Shown one piece after another: positions 16,794 to 25,882 of a stretch of DNA of 61,183 nucleotides. Within the stretch, counting starts at the first letter, position 1. Each line of letters starts with the position of its first letter. A program made the translations under genes and the position numbers. The DNA is taken from positions 80,673-141,855 of the forward strand of contig JANXDC010000011.1 in the NCBI GenBank assembly GCA_025059945.1, in the 5' to 3' direction. The notes under the pieces were generated by a model that saw nothing but the letters and a program-made list of their open reading frames with translations, searched no databases and was not told the DNA's origin. This DNA comes from Bacteroidota bacterium (lineage in GTDB: Bacteria; Bacteroidota; Rhodothermia; JANXDC01).

Positions 16794-17889
16794 GGAACTA
16801 AAGGCCACACGGCCCTCCTTTAAGCCGGCTTTATCTAAGGCCGTCACCCCGCCGACTGCTAAACCGGAGCAGGCGAGCCCGAGCTATACGTGGAAGGACT
16901 TCCAAAGCGACCAAGACGTGCGCTGGTGCCCCGGTTGCGGGGATTACGCCATTCTGAAGGCCGTGCAGCGCGCGCTGGCTGAGATCGGCCGCCCGCCACA
17001 TGAGCACGTTTTCGTATCCGGCATCGGATGCTCAAGCCGTTTTCCCTATTACGTGAGCACCTACGGCCTGCACACCATCCACGGCCGGGCCACGGCCGTG
17101 GCCACGGGGCTAAAGGTGATGCGGCCTGAGCTGGCCGTCTGGGTCATCACGGGCGATGGCGATGGGCTTTCGATTGGCGGCAACCACATGCTGCACATCC
17201 TGCGCCGCAACGTAGACGTGCAGATTCTGCTTTTCAACAATCAGATCTACGGGCTCACCAAAGGGCAGTTTTCCCCGACCTCGGAGTTCGGCAAGATCAC
17301 CAAATCAAGCCCCTATGGTTCGGCCGACTGGCCCGTGAATCCGGCTGCTTTCGCCCTGGGCGCCGGGGCGAGCTTTATCGCGCGGGGCATGGATCGGGAT
17401 CCCAATCATCTGGTGGGCGTCATCCGACGGGCCTACGAACATCGGGGTGCGGCTTTTGTAGAGATCTACCAGAACTGCAACGTCTTCAACGACGGGGCCT
17501 TTTTCGTGTTTACGGAAAAGGACACCAAGCCCCAGGCCGCCCTGTTCGTGGAGCACGGTAAGCCGATGGTTTTCGGCGCCAACCGAGATAAGGGGATCCG
17601 GCTCGACGGCCTTAAGCCTGTGGTGGTCGATCTGAGCACCGGCCAATGGTCCGTCGATGATCTGTTGGTGCATGATGAGACGGATGAGACGATCGCGTTT
17701 ATTCTGACGCGCATGTTCGACGACCCCAAGCATTTGGAGCTGCCGCGGCCTTTCGGGGTTCTCTACGCCGTGCGTCGGCCTACCTTCGAGGAGGTCCTCC
17801 GCGAACAGGTGGAGCGCACCATCGAAGCCAAGGGTCCGGGCGATCTGCGCGCGCTCCTGTTTTCCGGCGAAACCTGGACGGTCGTTTGA
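16786..17889 (+). CDS. korB: 2-oxoacid:ferredoxin oxidoreductase, beta subunit
   Basis: 367 residues; overlaps korA by 8 bases, so the two are translated together. Carries the thiamine-diphosphate and [4Fe-4S] binding region: WCPGCGDY (C48, C51), GIGCSSRFPYY, and GDGDGLSIGGNH followed by LFNNQIYGLTKGQFSPTS. An N-terminal extension of about 35 residues rich in Pro, Lys and Ala precedes the domain. The neighbouring icd-type gene at 38823 would supply 2-oxoglutarate, which fits a citric-acid-cycle role. Confidence 0.94.
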   Translation: MAEELKATRPSFKPALSKAVTPPTAKPEQASPSYTWKDFQSDQDVRWCPGCGDYAILKAVQRALAEIGRPPHEHVFVSGIGCSSRFPYYVSTYGLHTIHGRATAVATGLKVMRPELAVWVITGDGDGLSIGGNHMLHILRRNVDVQILLFNNQIYGLTKGQFSPTSEFGKITKSSPYGSADWPVNPAAFALGAGASFIARGMDRDPNHLVGVIRRAYEHRGAAFVEIYQNCNVFNDGAFFVFTEKDTKPQAALFVEHGKPMVFGANRDKGIRLDGLKPVVVDLSTGQWSVDDLLVHDETDETIAFILTRMFDDPKHLELPRPFGVLYAVRRPTFEEVLREQVERTIEAKGPGDLRALLFSGETWTVV

Positions 17890-17914
17890 AGACGGGTCCA
17901 CAAGGTGTTGCCAG

Positions 17915-18508
17915 ATGGCCATCCTGCCGATTTATCTGTATGGACATCCGGTGCTGCGAGCGCCCGCACGGCCCGTAGAAGAGGATAGCCCCGAGCTACA
18001 GCGGCTCATCGACGATATGCTGGAGACCATGTACCAGGCCTCCGGCATCGGGCTTGCTGCGCCCCAGGTGGGCCACAGCTTACGGCTCTTCGTAATGGAT
18101 CTGGCGCAACCCCAGGAGGAAGAAGAAGAAGGTGGCCGGATCCGCCGTCCCGGCAGGCCCGAAGTGCTGCTCAACCCGCAGCTTATCGCCAGTTCCGAAG
18201 TAGAGGTTGAATATGAGGAGGGGTGTCTGAGCATACCAGAGGTCCGGGAGCCGATTTGGCGGCCGGAGACCATCCGGGTGCGCTATCAAGACCGTTATTT
18301 TCGCTGGCACGAGGAGGAGATCACGGGGCTTCGGGCGCGCGTCTTTCAGCACGAGCACGACCATCTGGAGGGCATTCTGCTCATCGACCGCATCAGCGCC
18401 TTTCGACGCCGCCTGTTGCGCCGGCGTCTAAACGAGATCGCCCAGGGTCAGGTGCAGGTCGATTACCTGTTAGCTCCCCCTTTTTTGCCTCGTGAGGCGG
18501 TCCGCTGA
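17915..18508 (+). CDS. def: Peptide deformylase
   Basis: Removes the formyl group from the N-terminal methionine of new proteins. 197 residues with the three family motifs: GIGLAAPQVG, EEGCLSIP and QHEHDHLEG. The Cys and both His ligate the catalytic metal and the Glu is catalytic. A Glu-rich insertion (PQEEEEEGG) sits between motif 1 and 2. It starts 25 bases after korB and is coupled to fmt. Confidence 0.97.
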   Translation: MAILPIYLYGHPVLRAPARPVEEDSPELQRLIDDMLETMYQASGIGLAAPQVGHSLRLFVMDLAQPQEEEEEGGRIRRPGRPEVLLNPQLIASSEVEVEYEEGCLSIPEVREPIWRPETIRVRYQDRYFRWHEEEITGLRARVFQHEHDHLEGILLIDRISAFRRRLLRRRLNEIAQGQVQVDYLLAPPFLPREAVR

Positions 18509-19476
18509 TGGCCTTGCGCATCGTATTTCTGGGGACGCCGGAGTTCGCCGTTCCCACGCTGGAAGTCTTACTCGCCTCAGCCCATGAGCTCGTAGGCGTG
18601 GTCACAAGCCCAGATAAGCCTCGAGGCCGGGGCCAGAGGCCGCTGCCTACGCCCGTAAAGCAGGTTGCTCTGCAGGCCGGAATAGCCGTGCTGGAGCCCG
18701 AATCTCTGAAAGACCCGGTCTTCTTGGCCACCCTACGGGCCTGGCGTCCTGATCTGGCCGTGGTCGTGGGTTTTCGCATCCTGCCCCCCGAGGTGTTTCG
18801 CCTTCCCCGTTATGGCAGCATTAACCTGCACGCCTCCCTACTGCCTCGCTACCGGGGTCCAGCTCCGGTTCACTGGGCCATTCTGCGCGGGGAGGTCGAG
18901 ACAGGGGTGACGACGTTTCTGCTTGAAGAGGGCGTTGATACGGGGCCGATTCTGCTGCAGAGGCGCTGTCCGATTGGCCCAGAGGAGACGGCCGGTGAGC
19001 TGCAGGAGCGGCTCATGCACCTGGGGGCTCGGCTCGTTTTGGAGACGATCGAGGGCCTGGAGGCCGGCACCCTGCGTCCCCGGCCGCAGCCCCAGGAGGA
19101 GGCGAGCTACGCACCGAAAGTGAACCGTCAGATGGCGCAGGTCCCCTGGCATGAGCCGGCCCAGGTTGTGCACAACTGGATCCGGGGGCTTTCTCCTCAC
19201 CCCGGGGCCTGGACGCGCCATGGCGCAGTGGAGCTGACCTTGTATCGCTCTCGGCTTGCGCAAGGAAGTGGCCGGCCAGGAGAGGTGATCGCGGCCGATC
19301 GAAGGCTCATCATCGCCTGCGGGGAGGGGGCTGTGGAGATTTTGGAACTGCAACGTCCCAATCGGAAACGCCTTTCGGCGGAGGCTTTCCTGCGCGGCTA
19401 TCGGATTAAGCCGGGTTCCATTCTGGATAAGGCGGTACAAGAGTTGCCCGCACCATGGGGAAAGACGGGTCTTTGA
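18508..19476 (+). CDS. fmt: Methionyl-tRNA formyltransferase
   Basis: Formylates initiator Met-tRNA using 10-formyl-tetrahydrofolate. 322 residues beginning MALRIVFLGTPEFAVPTLE. It has the folate/formyl transfer region (GSINLHASLLPRYRGPAPVHWAILRGE, TGVTTFLLEEGVDTGPIL) and the C-terminal OB-like domain ending with ...GYRIKPGSIL. Its ATG overlaps the def stop by one base (TGATG), so the formylation and deformylation genes are coupled, a common pairing. Confidence 0.97.
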   Translation: MALRIVFLGTPEFAVPTLEVLLASAHELVGVVTSPDKPRGRGQRPLPTPVKQVALQAGIAVLEPESLKDPVFLATLRAWRPDLAVVVGFRILPPEVFRLPRYGSINLHASLLPRYRGPAPVHWAILRGEVETGVTTFLLEEGVDTGPILLQRRCPIGPEETAGELQERLMHLGARLVLETIEGLEAGTLRPRPQPQEEASYAPKVNRQMAQVPWHEPAQVVHNWIRGLSPHPGAWTRHGAVELTLYRSRLAQGSGRPGEVIAADRRLIIACGEGAVEILELQRPNRKRLSAEAFLRGYRIKPGSILDKAVQELPAPWGKTGL

Positions 19477-19534
19477 GCCCGTCCCGCTGTGGTGAAGCGG
19501 CAAGCGGTCCACACTGGGGATAGCGAGGCCTGGC

Positions 19535-21619
19535 ATGAGCTGGACGGTAGAGCAAACGCGCGCCCGGTTGCGCGAGCTAGCCTACAACCTCTGGTGGAGT
19601 TGGCATCCAGAGGCCCAGGCCCTCTTTGAAGCCCTGCATCCTGTCCTGTGGGAGTCCAGCGGCCACAACCCGGTGGCCGTATGGCGGGCCTTAGATGAGT
19701 CGCTCCTGCGAGAACGCTTGGCAAGCGAGGCCTTTCGGGAGCATTTGCGGACCGTCTACGAGCGCTTTCGTTCCTACATGGAGGAGCCGTCCCGTAACGG
19801 TCACAATCAGGGTCTTGTAGCCTACTTCTGCATGGAATTCGCCCTGCATGAGAGTTTGCCACAATACGCGGGCGGTCTGGGGGTGTTGGCCGGAGATCAC
19901 CTAAAGTCAGCTAGCGACCTAGGCCTTCCCCTGGTGGGGGTGGGGATCTTCTGGCGGGAGGGGTATTTTACGCAGCGCTTCTCCCCTGACGGATGGCAGC
20001 AGGAGTTCTACGAGCGGATCGACCCCTATCGGGGGCCTCTTGTGCCGCTTACGCATCCCGATGGCCCCCCCGTAATCGTTTCGGTGCCGCTTGACGGCCG
20101 CCGGGTGTGGCTGAGGGCCTGGAAGGTGCAAGTGGGGCGGGTGCCTTTGTACTTGCTCGATGCGGATTTCGACAGCAACGCAGAATCCGACCGAGCCCTC
20201 ACGCGCCGGCTGTACGCCGACGGACCGGAGCTGCGCATCCGCCAGGAGGCCCTGCTAGGGATTGGCGGGGTGCGGCTGCTGCGGGCGCTGGGCCTAAAGC
20301 CTGAGGTGTTTCATCTCAACGAGGGGCACTGCGCTTTCCTCACGTTGGAGCTTTTGCGTGAAGCTCGGGCCCAGGGGCTGGAGCTGGAGGAAGCCTGGGA
20401 CCAGGTGCGAGCCCGATGCGTCTTCACTACCCACACGCCTGTGGACGCCGGTCATGACCGGTTCCCGGCAGAACTGGTGGAACGCGTACTGGGTGGGTAT
20501 CGCATCGAACTGGGCCTGAGCCAAGATCAGCTTCTGGCGCTGGGCCGCGTCAACACCGGGGATTCGCACGAGCCCCTCTGCATGACCGTGCTTGCTCTTA
20601 AGGGCTCTCGATGGGCCAACGGCGTAAGCCGTCTGCATGGGGAGGTTTCGCGCCACATGTGGCAATCGCTCTATCCTGGGCGTCCGGTGCAGGAGGTGCC
20701 CATCGGATACATCACCAACGGCGTGCACTTGGCCACATGGGCTGCGTCGGAGGCGCAGGCGTTTCTATCTCGGCACTTGGGCCCCGACTGGGAGGCCCAT
20801 CAGGTTGATCCGGCCTTCTGGTCTCGGATCGACGAGATCTCCGATGAGGCCCTTTGGGCGTATCGCAACCGGTTGCGTTTGCGGCTTCTGGCCTTCGTGC
20901 GCGAATACGTGCGGGCGCAGTCTTTGCCGTTTCCGCCGCTCCTGCTCAATGCTGAGGCGCTCACGATCGGCTTTGCCCGTCGGTTTGCTCCGTATAAACG
21001 CGCCACGCTTTTGTTCCGTTATCCGGATCGTCTGGCCCGTCTGCTGGGCGATCCGGATCGGCCCGTTCAGATTCTGTTTGCCGGAAAAGCGCATCCCCGG
21101 GACGATTGGGGCAAGCGGCTCCTGCAGGAGATCTACCACATGGCCCAGCGCCCGGAGTTTGCGGGCAAAATCGTGCTCCTGGAGAACTACGACCTGTATG
21201 TGGCGCGCATGCTCGTTTCAGGCTGCGATCTGTGGCTGAACACCCCGCGCCGCCCTTTTGAGGCCAGCGGCACCAGCGGCATGAAGGTCGTTCTGCATGC
21301 CGGTCTTCAAGCCAGCGTGCTGGATGGTTGGTGGTGCGAGGGTTTCAACGGCCGAAACGGATGGGCGATCGGAGACGGGCCCGAGGAGCGGGATCCGCAG
21401 CAGCAGGACGAGCGCGACGCCGAGGCGCTCTATGAGCTTCTGGAAACCGAGATCATTCCCGCTTTCTTTGAACGCGACGCCCTGGGTTTGCCTCGTCGGT
21501 GGCTGGCCCGGATTCGGGAGGCCTGGAAGAGCCTGCTTCCGGTTTTTAACACACACCGGATGCTTCTGGCCTATCAAGAACAAGCCTATAGCGCACTGCC
21601 GAGTTCGGTGCGAACTTAG
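19535..21619 (+). CDS. glgP: Glycogen/alpha-glucan phosphorylase (GT35, DUF3417 type)
   Basis: 694 residues. Releases glucose-1-phosphate from alpha-1,4-glucans. It begins with a DUF3417 domain (LRELAYNLWWSWHPEAQALF) and continues into the phosphorylase fold: GLGVLAGDHLKSASDLGLPLVGVG, HLNEGHCAF, TTHTPVDAGHDRF, GFARRFAPYKRA. The pyridoxal-phosphate lysine lies in RRPFEASGTSGMK. This is the shorter, non-allosteric class found in many thermophiles and Bacteroidota. The preceding 58-base gap shows no promoter I can identify. It ends two bases before the convergent Sua5 gene. Confidence 0.93.
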   Translation: MSWTVEQTRARLRELAYNLWWSWHPEAQALFEALHPVLWESSGHNPVAVWRALDESLLRERLASEAFREHLRTVYERFRSYMEEPSRNGHNQGLVAYFCMEFALHESLPQYAGGLGVLAGDHLKSASDLGLPLVGVGIFWREGYFTQRFSPDGWQQEFYERIDPYRGPLVPLTHPDGPPVIVSVPLDGRRVWLRAWKVQVGRVPLYLLDADFDSNAESDRALTRRLYADGPELRIRQEALLGIGGVRLLRALGLKPEVFHLNEGHCAFLTLELLREARAQGLELEEAWDQVRARCVFTTHTPVDAGHDRFPAELVERVLGGYRIELGLSQDQLLALGRVNTGDSHEPLCMTVLALKGSRWANGVSRLHGEVSRHMWQSLYPGRPVQEVPIGYITNGVHLATWAASEAQAFLSRHLGPDWEAHQVDPAFWSRIDEISDEALWAYRNRLRLRLLAFVREYVRAQSLPFPPLLLNAEALTIGFARRFAPYKRATLLFRYPDRLARLLGDPDRPVQILFAGKAHPRDDWGKRLLQEIYHMAQRPEFAGKIVLLENYDLYVARMLVSGCDLWLNTPRRPFEASGTSGMKVVLHAGLQASVLDGWWCEGFNGRNGWAIGDGPEERDPQQQDERDAEALYELLETEIIPAFFERDALGLPRRWLARIREAWKSLLPVFNTHRMLLAYQEQAYSALPSSVRT

Positions 21620-21621
21620 GC

Positions 21622-22659
21622 TCAGTCAAGCCGGATCACCCGATCGGCCGCTCGACGCAGCCGATCTCGGATAGCCAAACCAAGCCCCTTGCATCCGAAA
21701 TCCCGCGCAATGAGGCGCTCCGCCGGAGATCGATCCAGGCGTCGCAGAGCGGCATACAGGTTGCGCGCCACCTCGGACAGATCGCTCACAGATCCCACCA
21801 CCTCTACAACATGTGGCTCCCATTGGGGCAAGTGGGCTACGTCCTCGGAGGCCAATAGCAGACCCAGTCGAAGAGGGCTGGTGCGAAGCTGCTGCCTTAA
21901 GTGTTCAAGGATGCGCTCCTGGGATCCGATGAGCAGCTCCAGGGGTTTGCGGGGGGCGTAGTGGCGCTCCAGCAAGCCCGGAGAGCGCAGGGGCCCTTTG
22001 GGCGATCGCTCCAGCAGCTCCACCGTTCCCAGGACGGCCTGAAGCGCCTCGGGCGTGATCCCGCCGGGTCGCAAAATGACGGGCGGTGTGCGGGTTAAGT
22101 CCAGTACCGTGGATTCGACTCCGATCGGCGTGGGGCCCGCATCCAAGATCATCTCGATGCGTCCCTCCAGATCCGCCAGCACGTGCTCTGCCGTCGTGGG
22201 GCTGGTGTGGCCAAACAGGTTCGCGCTGGGGGCCACCAGGGGGGTATCAGCGGCCCGCAGCAGGCCCAATGCCACCGGATGAGCGGGGATCCGCACCGCC
22301 ACCGTATCTCCACCGCCCGTCACCAGGGGGGAGAGCAAATGCAGACGTGGCAGCACTACCGTCAAGGGGCCGGGCCAAAAGCGCTGGGCTAGCTGATAGA
22401 CGGCATCTGGCACGTAGGCGGCTACGTAGGAGACCATGGCCAGATTGGGAACATGCACGATGAGGGGATCCTCAGGAGGGCGACCTTTGACTTCGAAGAC
22501 GCGCCGCACCGCCGCCTCGTCAAGCGCGTTGGCCCCTAATCCGTAGACGGTCTCCGTGGGAAACGCCACCAACCCCCCGCGTCGAATCACCTGAGCGGCC
22601 TCGGCGATAATGCGCCGCTCGGGTTTTTCGGGATGGACTTTGCGCAGAACCGTTTTCAC
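21622..22659 (-). CDS. Threonylcarbamoyl-AMP synthase, Sua5 type
   Basis: 345 residues: an N-terminal YrdC/Sua5 domain (GGLVAFPTETVYGLGANA, VKGRPPEDPLIVH, VRIPAHPVALGLL, SANLFGHTSPTTAEHV, ESTVLDLT, LRPGG) and the extra C-terminal Sua5 domain found in the long form. It makes threonylcarbamoyl-AMP from threonine, bicarbonate and ATP for the t6A modification of ANN-decoding tRNAs. The start is a GTG at 22659. The -7 promoter box at 22664-22671 would begin the transcript within about two bases of this codon, so the mRNA looks leaderless. Confidence 0.92.
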   Translation of the reverse strand: MKTVLRKVHPEKPERRIIAEAAQVIRRGGLVAFPTETVYGLGANALDEAAVRRVFEVKGRPPEDPLIVHVPNLAMVSYVAAYVPDAVYQLAQRFWPGPLTVVLPRLHLLSPLVTGGGDTVAVRIPAHPVALGLLRAADTPLVAPSANLFGHTSPTTAEHVLADLEGRIEMILDAGPTPIGVESTVLDLTRTPPVILRPGGITPEALQAVLGTVELLERSPKGPLRSPGLLERHYAPRKPLELLIGSQERILEHLRQQLRTSPLRLGLLLASEDVAHLPQWEPHVVEVVGSVSDLSEVARNLYAALRRLDRSPAERLIARDFGCKGLGLAIRDRLRRAADRVIRLD

Positions 22660-22663
22660 GGCG

Positions 22664-22671
22664 CAAAGTTA
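22664..22671 (-). promoter_or_regulatory. -7 box directly abutting the Sua5 start codon
   Basis: Minus-strand TAACTTTG fits TAnnTTTG. A TTG 23 bases upstream (near 22695) could serve as the -33 element, at the long end of the accepted spacing. Because the start codon lies only five bases downstream of the box, any transcript from it would have essentially no 5' leader. Confidence 0.6.
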
Positions 22672-22717
22672 CGGCACCGGCCCGTAATCCGCTTCAAGGG
22701 GGCATAGAGGGCGTCAT

Positions 22718-24022
22718 TTAAGAGGGGACGGTCTCCGGGATCGCGCTCAGGGCCGCTTCCAGATCACGAATCAAATCCTCGGGCTCCTCCAGTCCGATGG
22801 AAAGCCGAATGCCGCCAGCGGGAATGCCGATCGATTCCTGCACCTCAGGGGGGATTGCGGCGTGCGTCATCGAGCTGGGGTGCTCGATGAGCGTGCGCAC
22901 GTTGCCCAGGCTCACGGCTAGCGTGATCGTGTAGGCGTGCTTGGCGATGTAGTTCATGAAGGCGCTCGCCAACAGCTGCCGTTCCGCCGCCGTGGCCCCG
23001 GCCAGTTCGAAAAACAAGATCGTGCCGGGCGCAAAACGGCCCCGGTAATCGCGCATTTGCCGCTGGGCCAACTCGTACTGGGGAAAAGAGGGCAGGCCGG
23101 GATAGACGACCCGCGCCACCCGGGGATGTTGGCTCAGGTATTCGGCCACGATCTGGGCCGTCTGCTGTTCCCGCTCCACGCGCACGGCCAGGCTCGGCAG
23201 CCCGTAGGCCAGGATGCTCCAGGCTGAGCGTGGCGAGAGCGCGCCGCCGAAATCCTTGCGGTACAAGAGCAAATCGTCCCGAAACGACCACGGACATATC
23301 ACAGCCCCGCCCATGTCCGTGCCGAAGCCCCCGATGTTTTTCGTCAGGCTGTGCACGACGAAGTCGGCTCCCAGCTCCAAGGGCCGCTGACAATAAGGAG
23401 TGGCGAAGGTATTGTCTACCACGACGTAGATGCGCTCTTGGGGGCTCCGGTGGGCGTTCGAGTGGCTTACGATCTTGGCCACAGCCTGGATGTCGATAAG
23501 CTCCAGCGTGGGGTTTACGGGGGTTTCGAAGTACACCACGCGCGTCTCCGGGCGCAGATTCGGCTCCAAGGCCTCCGGGTGGGTAAGATCTACGGGCGTC
23601 GTATGGATCCCGTAGCGGGGCAGCCAGTTGTAAAGCAGGCTGTGCGTGCAGCCGTAGAGCGTCTTGTGGGCTACGATGTGTTGGCCCTGGCGCAAAAGCA
23701 CGCCCAGGATGGCCGATATGGCCGCCATACCCGTAGCAAAGGTGATGGCCGTCTCGCCGCCCTCGGCGATGGCCAGGTGTTCTTCCAGCAGCTCCTTGTT
23801 GGGTTCGCCGAGCCGATCGTAGATGTAGATGGGCTTTTCCCTTAAGTATTCCTCTCGGGCGAAGTGCTGGAAGCCCTCGGCCCCCCGATAAGTGGAGTCG
23901 AGCCGAAAAGTAGTGGAGGTCGATATCGGGGGCACGACGTGGTGACTATAGTCCCAGGCCTTCGAATGGAACTTGCCGTGAATAAGCTGGCTGGGCACCT
24001 GATAGCGTCTCCTCCCTGGCAT
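22718..24022 (-). CDS. Cys/Met-metabolism PLP-dependent enzyme (methionine gamma-lyase or related)
   Basis: 434 residues of the trans-sulfuration family: PISTSTTFRLDSTY, YIYDRLGEPN, ATGMAAISAILG, TLYGCTHSLL, VVDNTFATPYCQRPLELGAD, and the PLP lysine in VVHSLTKNIGGFG near residue 230. The family includes methionine gamma-lyase, cystathionine gamma-synthase/lyase and O-acetylhomoserine sulfhydrylase, which cannot be told apart reliably by eye; the Cys of TLYGCTHSLL fits the gamma-lyase active-site cysteine. It is last in the hppD-fah-hmgA run, 12 bases after the flavin reductase-like gene, which suggests amino-acid catabolism. Confidence 0.85.
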   Translation of the reverse strand: MPGRRRYQVPSQLIHGKFHSKAWDYSHHVVPPISTSTTFRLDSTYRGAEGFQHFAREEYLREKPIYIYDRLGEPNKELLEEHLAIAEGGETAITFATGMAAISAILGVLLRQGQHIVAHKTLYGCTHSLLYNWLPRYGIHTTPVDLTHPEALEPNLRPETRVVYFETPVNPTLELIDIQAVAKIVSHSNAHRSPQERIYVVVDNTFATPYCQRPLELGADFVVHSLTKNIGGFGTDMGGAVICPWSFRDDLLLYRKDFGGALSPRSAWSILAYGLPSLAVRVEREQQTAQIVAEYLSQHPRVARVVYPGLPSFPQYELAQRQMRDYRGRFAPGTILFFELAGATAAERQLLASAFMNYIAKHAYTITLAVSLGNVRTLIEHPSSMTHAAIPPEVQESIGIPAGGIRLSIGLEEPEDLIRDLEAALSAIPETVPS

Positions 24023-24034
24023 AGGGCCTCCTTG

Positions 24035-24697
24035 CTAGCGATTCCTCTGCAAATAGGTCGCGATCGCCTCCGGATCCGGTCGCGGCAGTTCGAAGACGTC
24101 CGTTCGGACCCGCACATAGGCCGATCCGCCTAGACGTCCAATCGGGTCGTAGGCCTCTAGACGAATTCGACCTTCTTCGTAGAGGGCCGGATGCACGTGG
24201 GCCGCAAGCACCTCGCCGACTACGAGCGTGCCGCTTAGCGGGCCCTTGCCGATGGGCAGGATGTGCAGGACGCGGCATTCAAAGTGCAGGGGGGATTCGG
24301 CCACACGAGGCGGCCGCACGCGCACACTCGGCAGGGGGGTAAGGCCCGAGACGGCGAATTCGTCCACGTCCGGAGGCCAATCGGCCGAAGCCCAGTTCAT
24401 GGCCTCTCGCAGCGCGTAAGAAACGAAGTTCACCACGAACTCCCCCGTCTCCTCCAGGTTGCGCAGGGTGTCTTTGGGGGAGCCATCCCCCCGCCGCATC
24501 GGAGAGATGGCCAGGGCGGGGGGATCGGCTCCGACGCCCATAAAGAAGCTAAAGGGGGCCAGGTTGGCCTGGCCCTTGGCGTTTACGCTCGAAACAAAAG
24601 CGATCGGCCGAGGCACAATGGCGCCGATGAGCAGCTTATAACGCTCTTGGGGCCCCAGCACGGCCAGATCTAGATACCGGTATGCAGTTTCGCGCAT
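24035..24697 (-). CDS. Flavin reductase-like domain protein (DIM6/NTAB family)
   Basis: 220 residues with the FMN-binding split-barrel pattern: GAIVPRPIAFVSSVNAKGQANLAPFSFFMGVGADPPALAI, DTLRNLEETGEFVVNFV, HFECRVLHI. Members reduce flavin with NAD(P)H or act as flavoproteins of unknown substrate. It begins three bases after hmgA and is transcribed with the homogentisate genes. A helper or side-activity role in aromatic breakdown is possible, but the family does not define one. Confidence 0.85.
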   Translation of the reverse strand: MRETAYRYLDLAVLGPQERYKLLIGAIVPRPIAFVSSVNAKGQANLAPFSFFMGVGADPPALAISPMRRGDGSPKDTLRNLEETGEFVVNFVSYALREAMNWASADWPPDVDEFAVSGLTPLPSVRVRPPRVAESPLHFECRVLHILPIGKGPLSGTLVVGEVLAAHVHPALYEEGRIRLEAYDPIGRLGGSAYVRVRTDVFELPRPDPEAIATYLQRNR

Positions 24698-24700
24698 AGC

Positions 24701-25870
24701 TTATGCCGTTACGGGTTTCTCTAACCAGGAGTAGGCGTACTGCGGATCTTCAAGCGCCAACGCTTGACGGGTGAGCGAAAGGGGACGGAACGTATCGAGC
24801 ATCACGGCCAGCTCGCGGGTCTCCTTGGCCCCGATGCTCGCCTCTACGGTTCCGGGATGCGGCCCATGGGGGATGCCGCCTGGATGTAACGTAAGGGAGC
24901 CCACCTCGATTCCCCTTCGGCTCATGAAGTTGCCGTCTACGTAGTAGAGGACCTCATCGGAGTCGATGTTGGAGTGGTTGTAGGGGGCCGGGATGGCCAA
25001 GGGGTGATAGTCGAAGAGCCGCGGCACAAAGGAGCATACGACCAAGTTGGGCCCAGCGAACATCTGATGCACCGGCGGAGGCTGATGTATGCGGCCCGTG
25101 ATGGGCTCAAAATCGTGTATAGAAATAGCCCAAGGGTAGTTGTAGCCGTCCCAGCCTACCACGTCAAACGGGTGATGCGGATATATAAAGCGGTACAGAA
25201 AACCTTGCTTTTTGACCCGCACCTCAAAGTCGCCCGTCTCGTCGTAGGTGCGCAGCTCCACAGGCGGGCGCATGTCGCGTTCACAATACGGGGCGTGTTC
25301 CTCCATCTGCCCATAAGCGTTGCGGTATTTTTTGGGGATCTGGATGGCCCCGCGCATGTCGGCGATGAACAGGCGCACCGGGAAATCCTCGAAACGATAC
25401 CGATGTATTGTGCCGCGCGGGATAATGAGGTAATCTCCGGGGCCGAAGGGCACATCGCCGAAGATCGTCTCCAGCACACCTTGGCCTTGATGGACGAAGA
25501 TGAGCTCATCGCCCTCGGCGTTTTTGTAGAAAAACCCCGTGTGGGCCTCCGTGGGCCGGGCGATCGAAATCGTGACGTCGGGGTTGGTCAGAAGCGGTAT
25601 GCGCGCAGACAAAAAGTCTCCGCCTTCGGGCGCAGGCCAGGTGCGCAGATGGCGGGGACGCAGATCCGTGGGCACCACCTCCGGCTGCCAGGGAATGGGC
25701 TCAAGGATGCGCGCAATGCGTGTGGGCGGATAGAGATGGTACAAGATGGCCGAGACGCCCGAAAAGCCCTCCGTGCCGAAGACCTCCTCAGCGTACAGGG
25801 ATCCGTCCGGCTTGCGAAATTGCGTATGCCGCTTGTGCGGCAGCTGGCCCAAACGTACGTAGTACGGCAT
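24701..25870 (-). CDS. hmgA: Homogentisate 1,2-dioxygenase
   Basis: Opens the aromatic ring of homogentisate to maleylacetoacetate with a non-haem Fe(II). 389 residues of the cupin-fold homogentisate dioxygenase family: N-terminus MPYYVRLGQLPHKRHTQFR, the region GYNYPWAISIHDFEPITGRIHQPPPVHQMF, and the metal-binding stretch with YNHSNIDSDEVLYY and HPGGIPHGPHPG, which supply the His and Glu ligands. It sits between fah and the flavin reductase-like gene in a pathway operon. Confidence 0.93.
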   Translation of the reverse strand: MPYYVRLGQLPHKRHTQFRKPDGSLYAEEVFGTEGFSGVSAILYHLYPPTRIARILEPIPWQPEVVPTDLRPRHLRTWPAPEGGDFLSARIPLLTNPDVTISIARPTEAHTGFFYKNAEGDELIFVHQGQGVLETIFGDVPFGPGDYLIIPRGTIHRYRFEDFPVRLFIADMRGAIQIPKKYRNAYGQMEEHAPYCERDMRPPVELRTYDETGDFEVRVKKQGFLYRFIYPHHPFDVVGWDGYNYPWAISIHDFEPITGRIHQPPPVHQMFAGPNLVVCSFVPRLFDYHPLAIPAPYNHSNIDSDEVLYYVDGNFMSRRGIEVGSLTLHPGGIPHGPHPGTVEASIGAKETRELAVMLDTFRPLSLTRQALALEDPQYAYSWLEKPVTA

Positions 25871-25882
25871 GACCGGTTCTCC

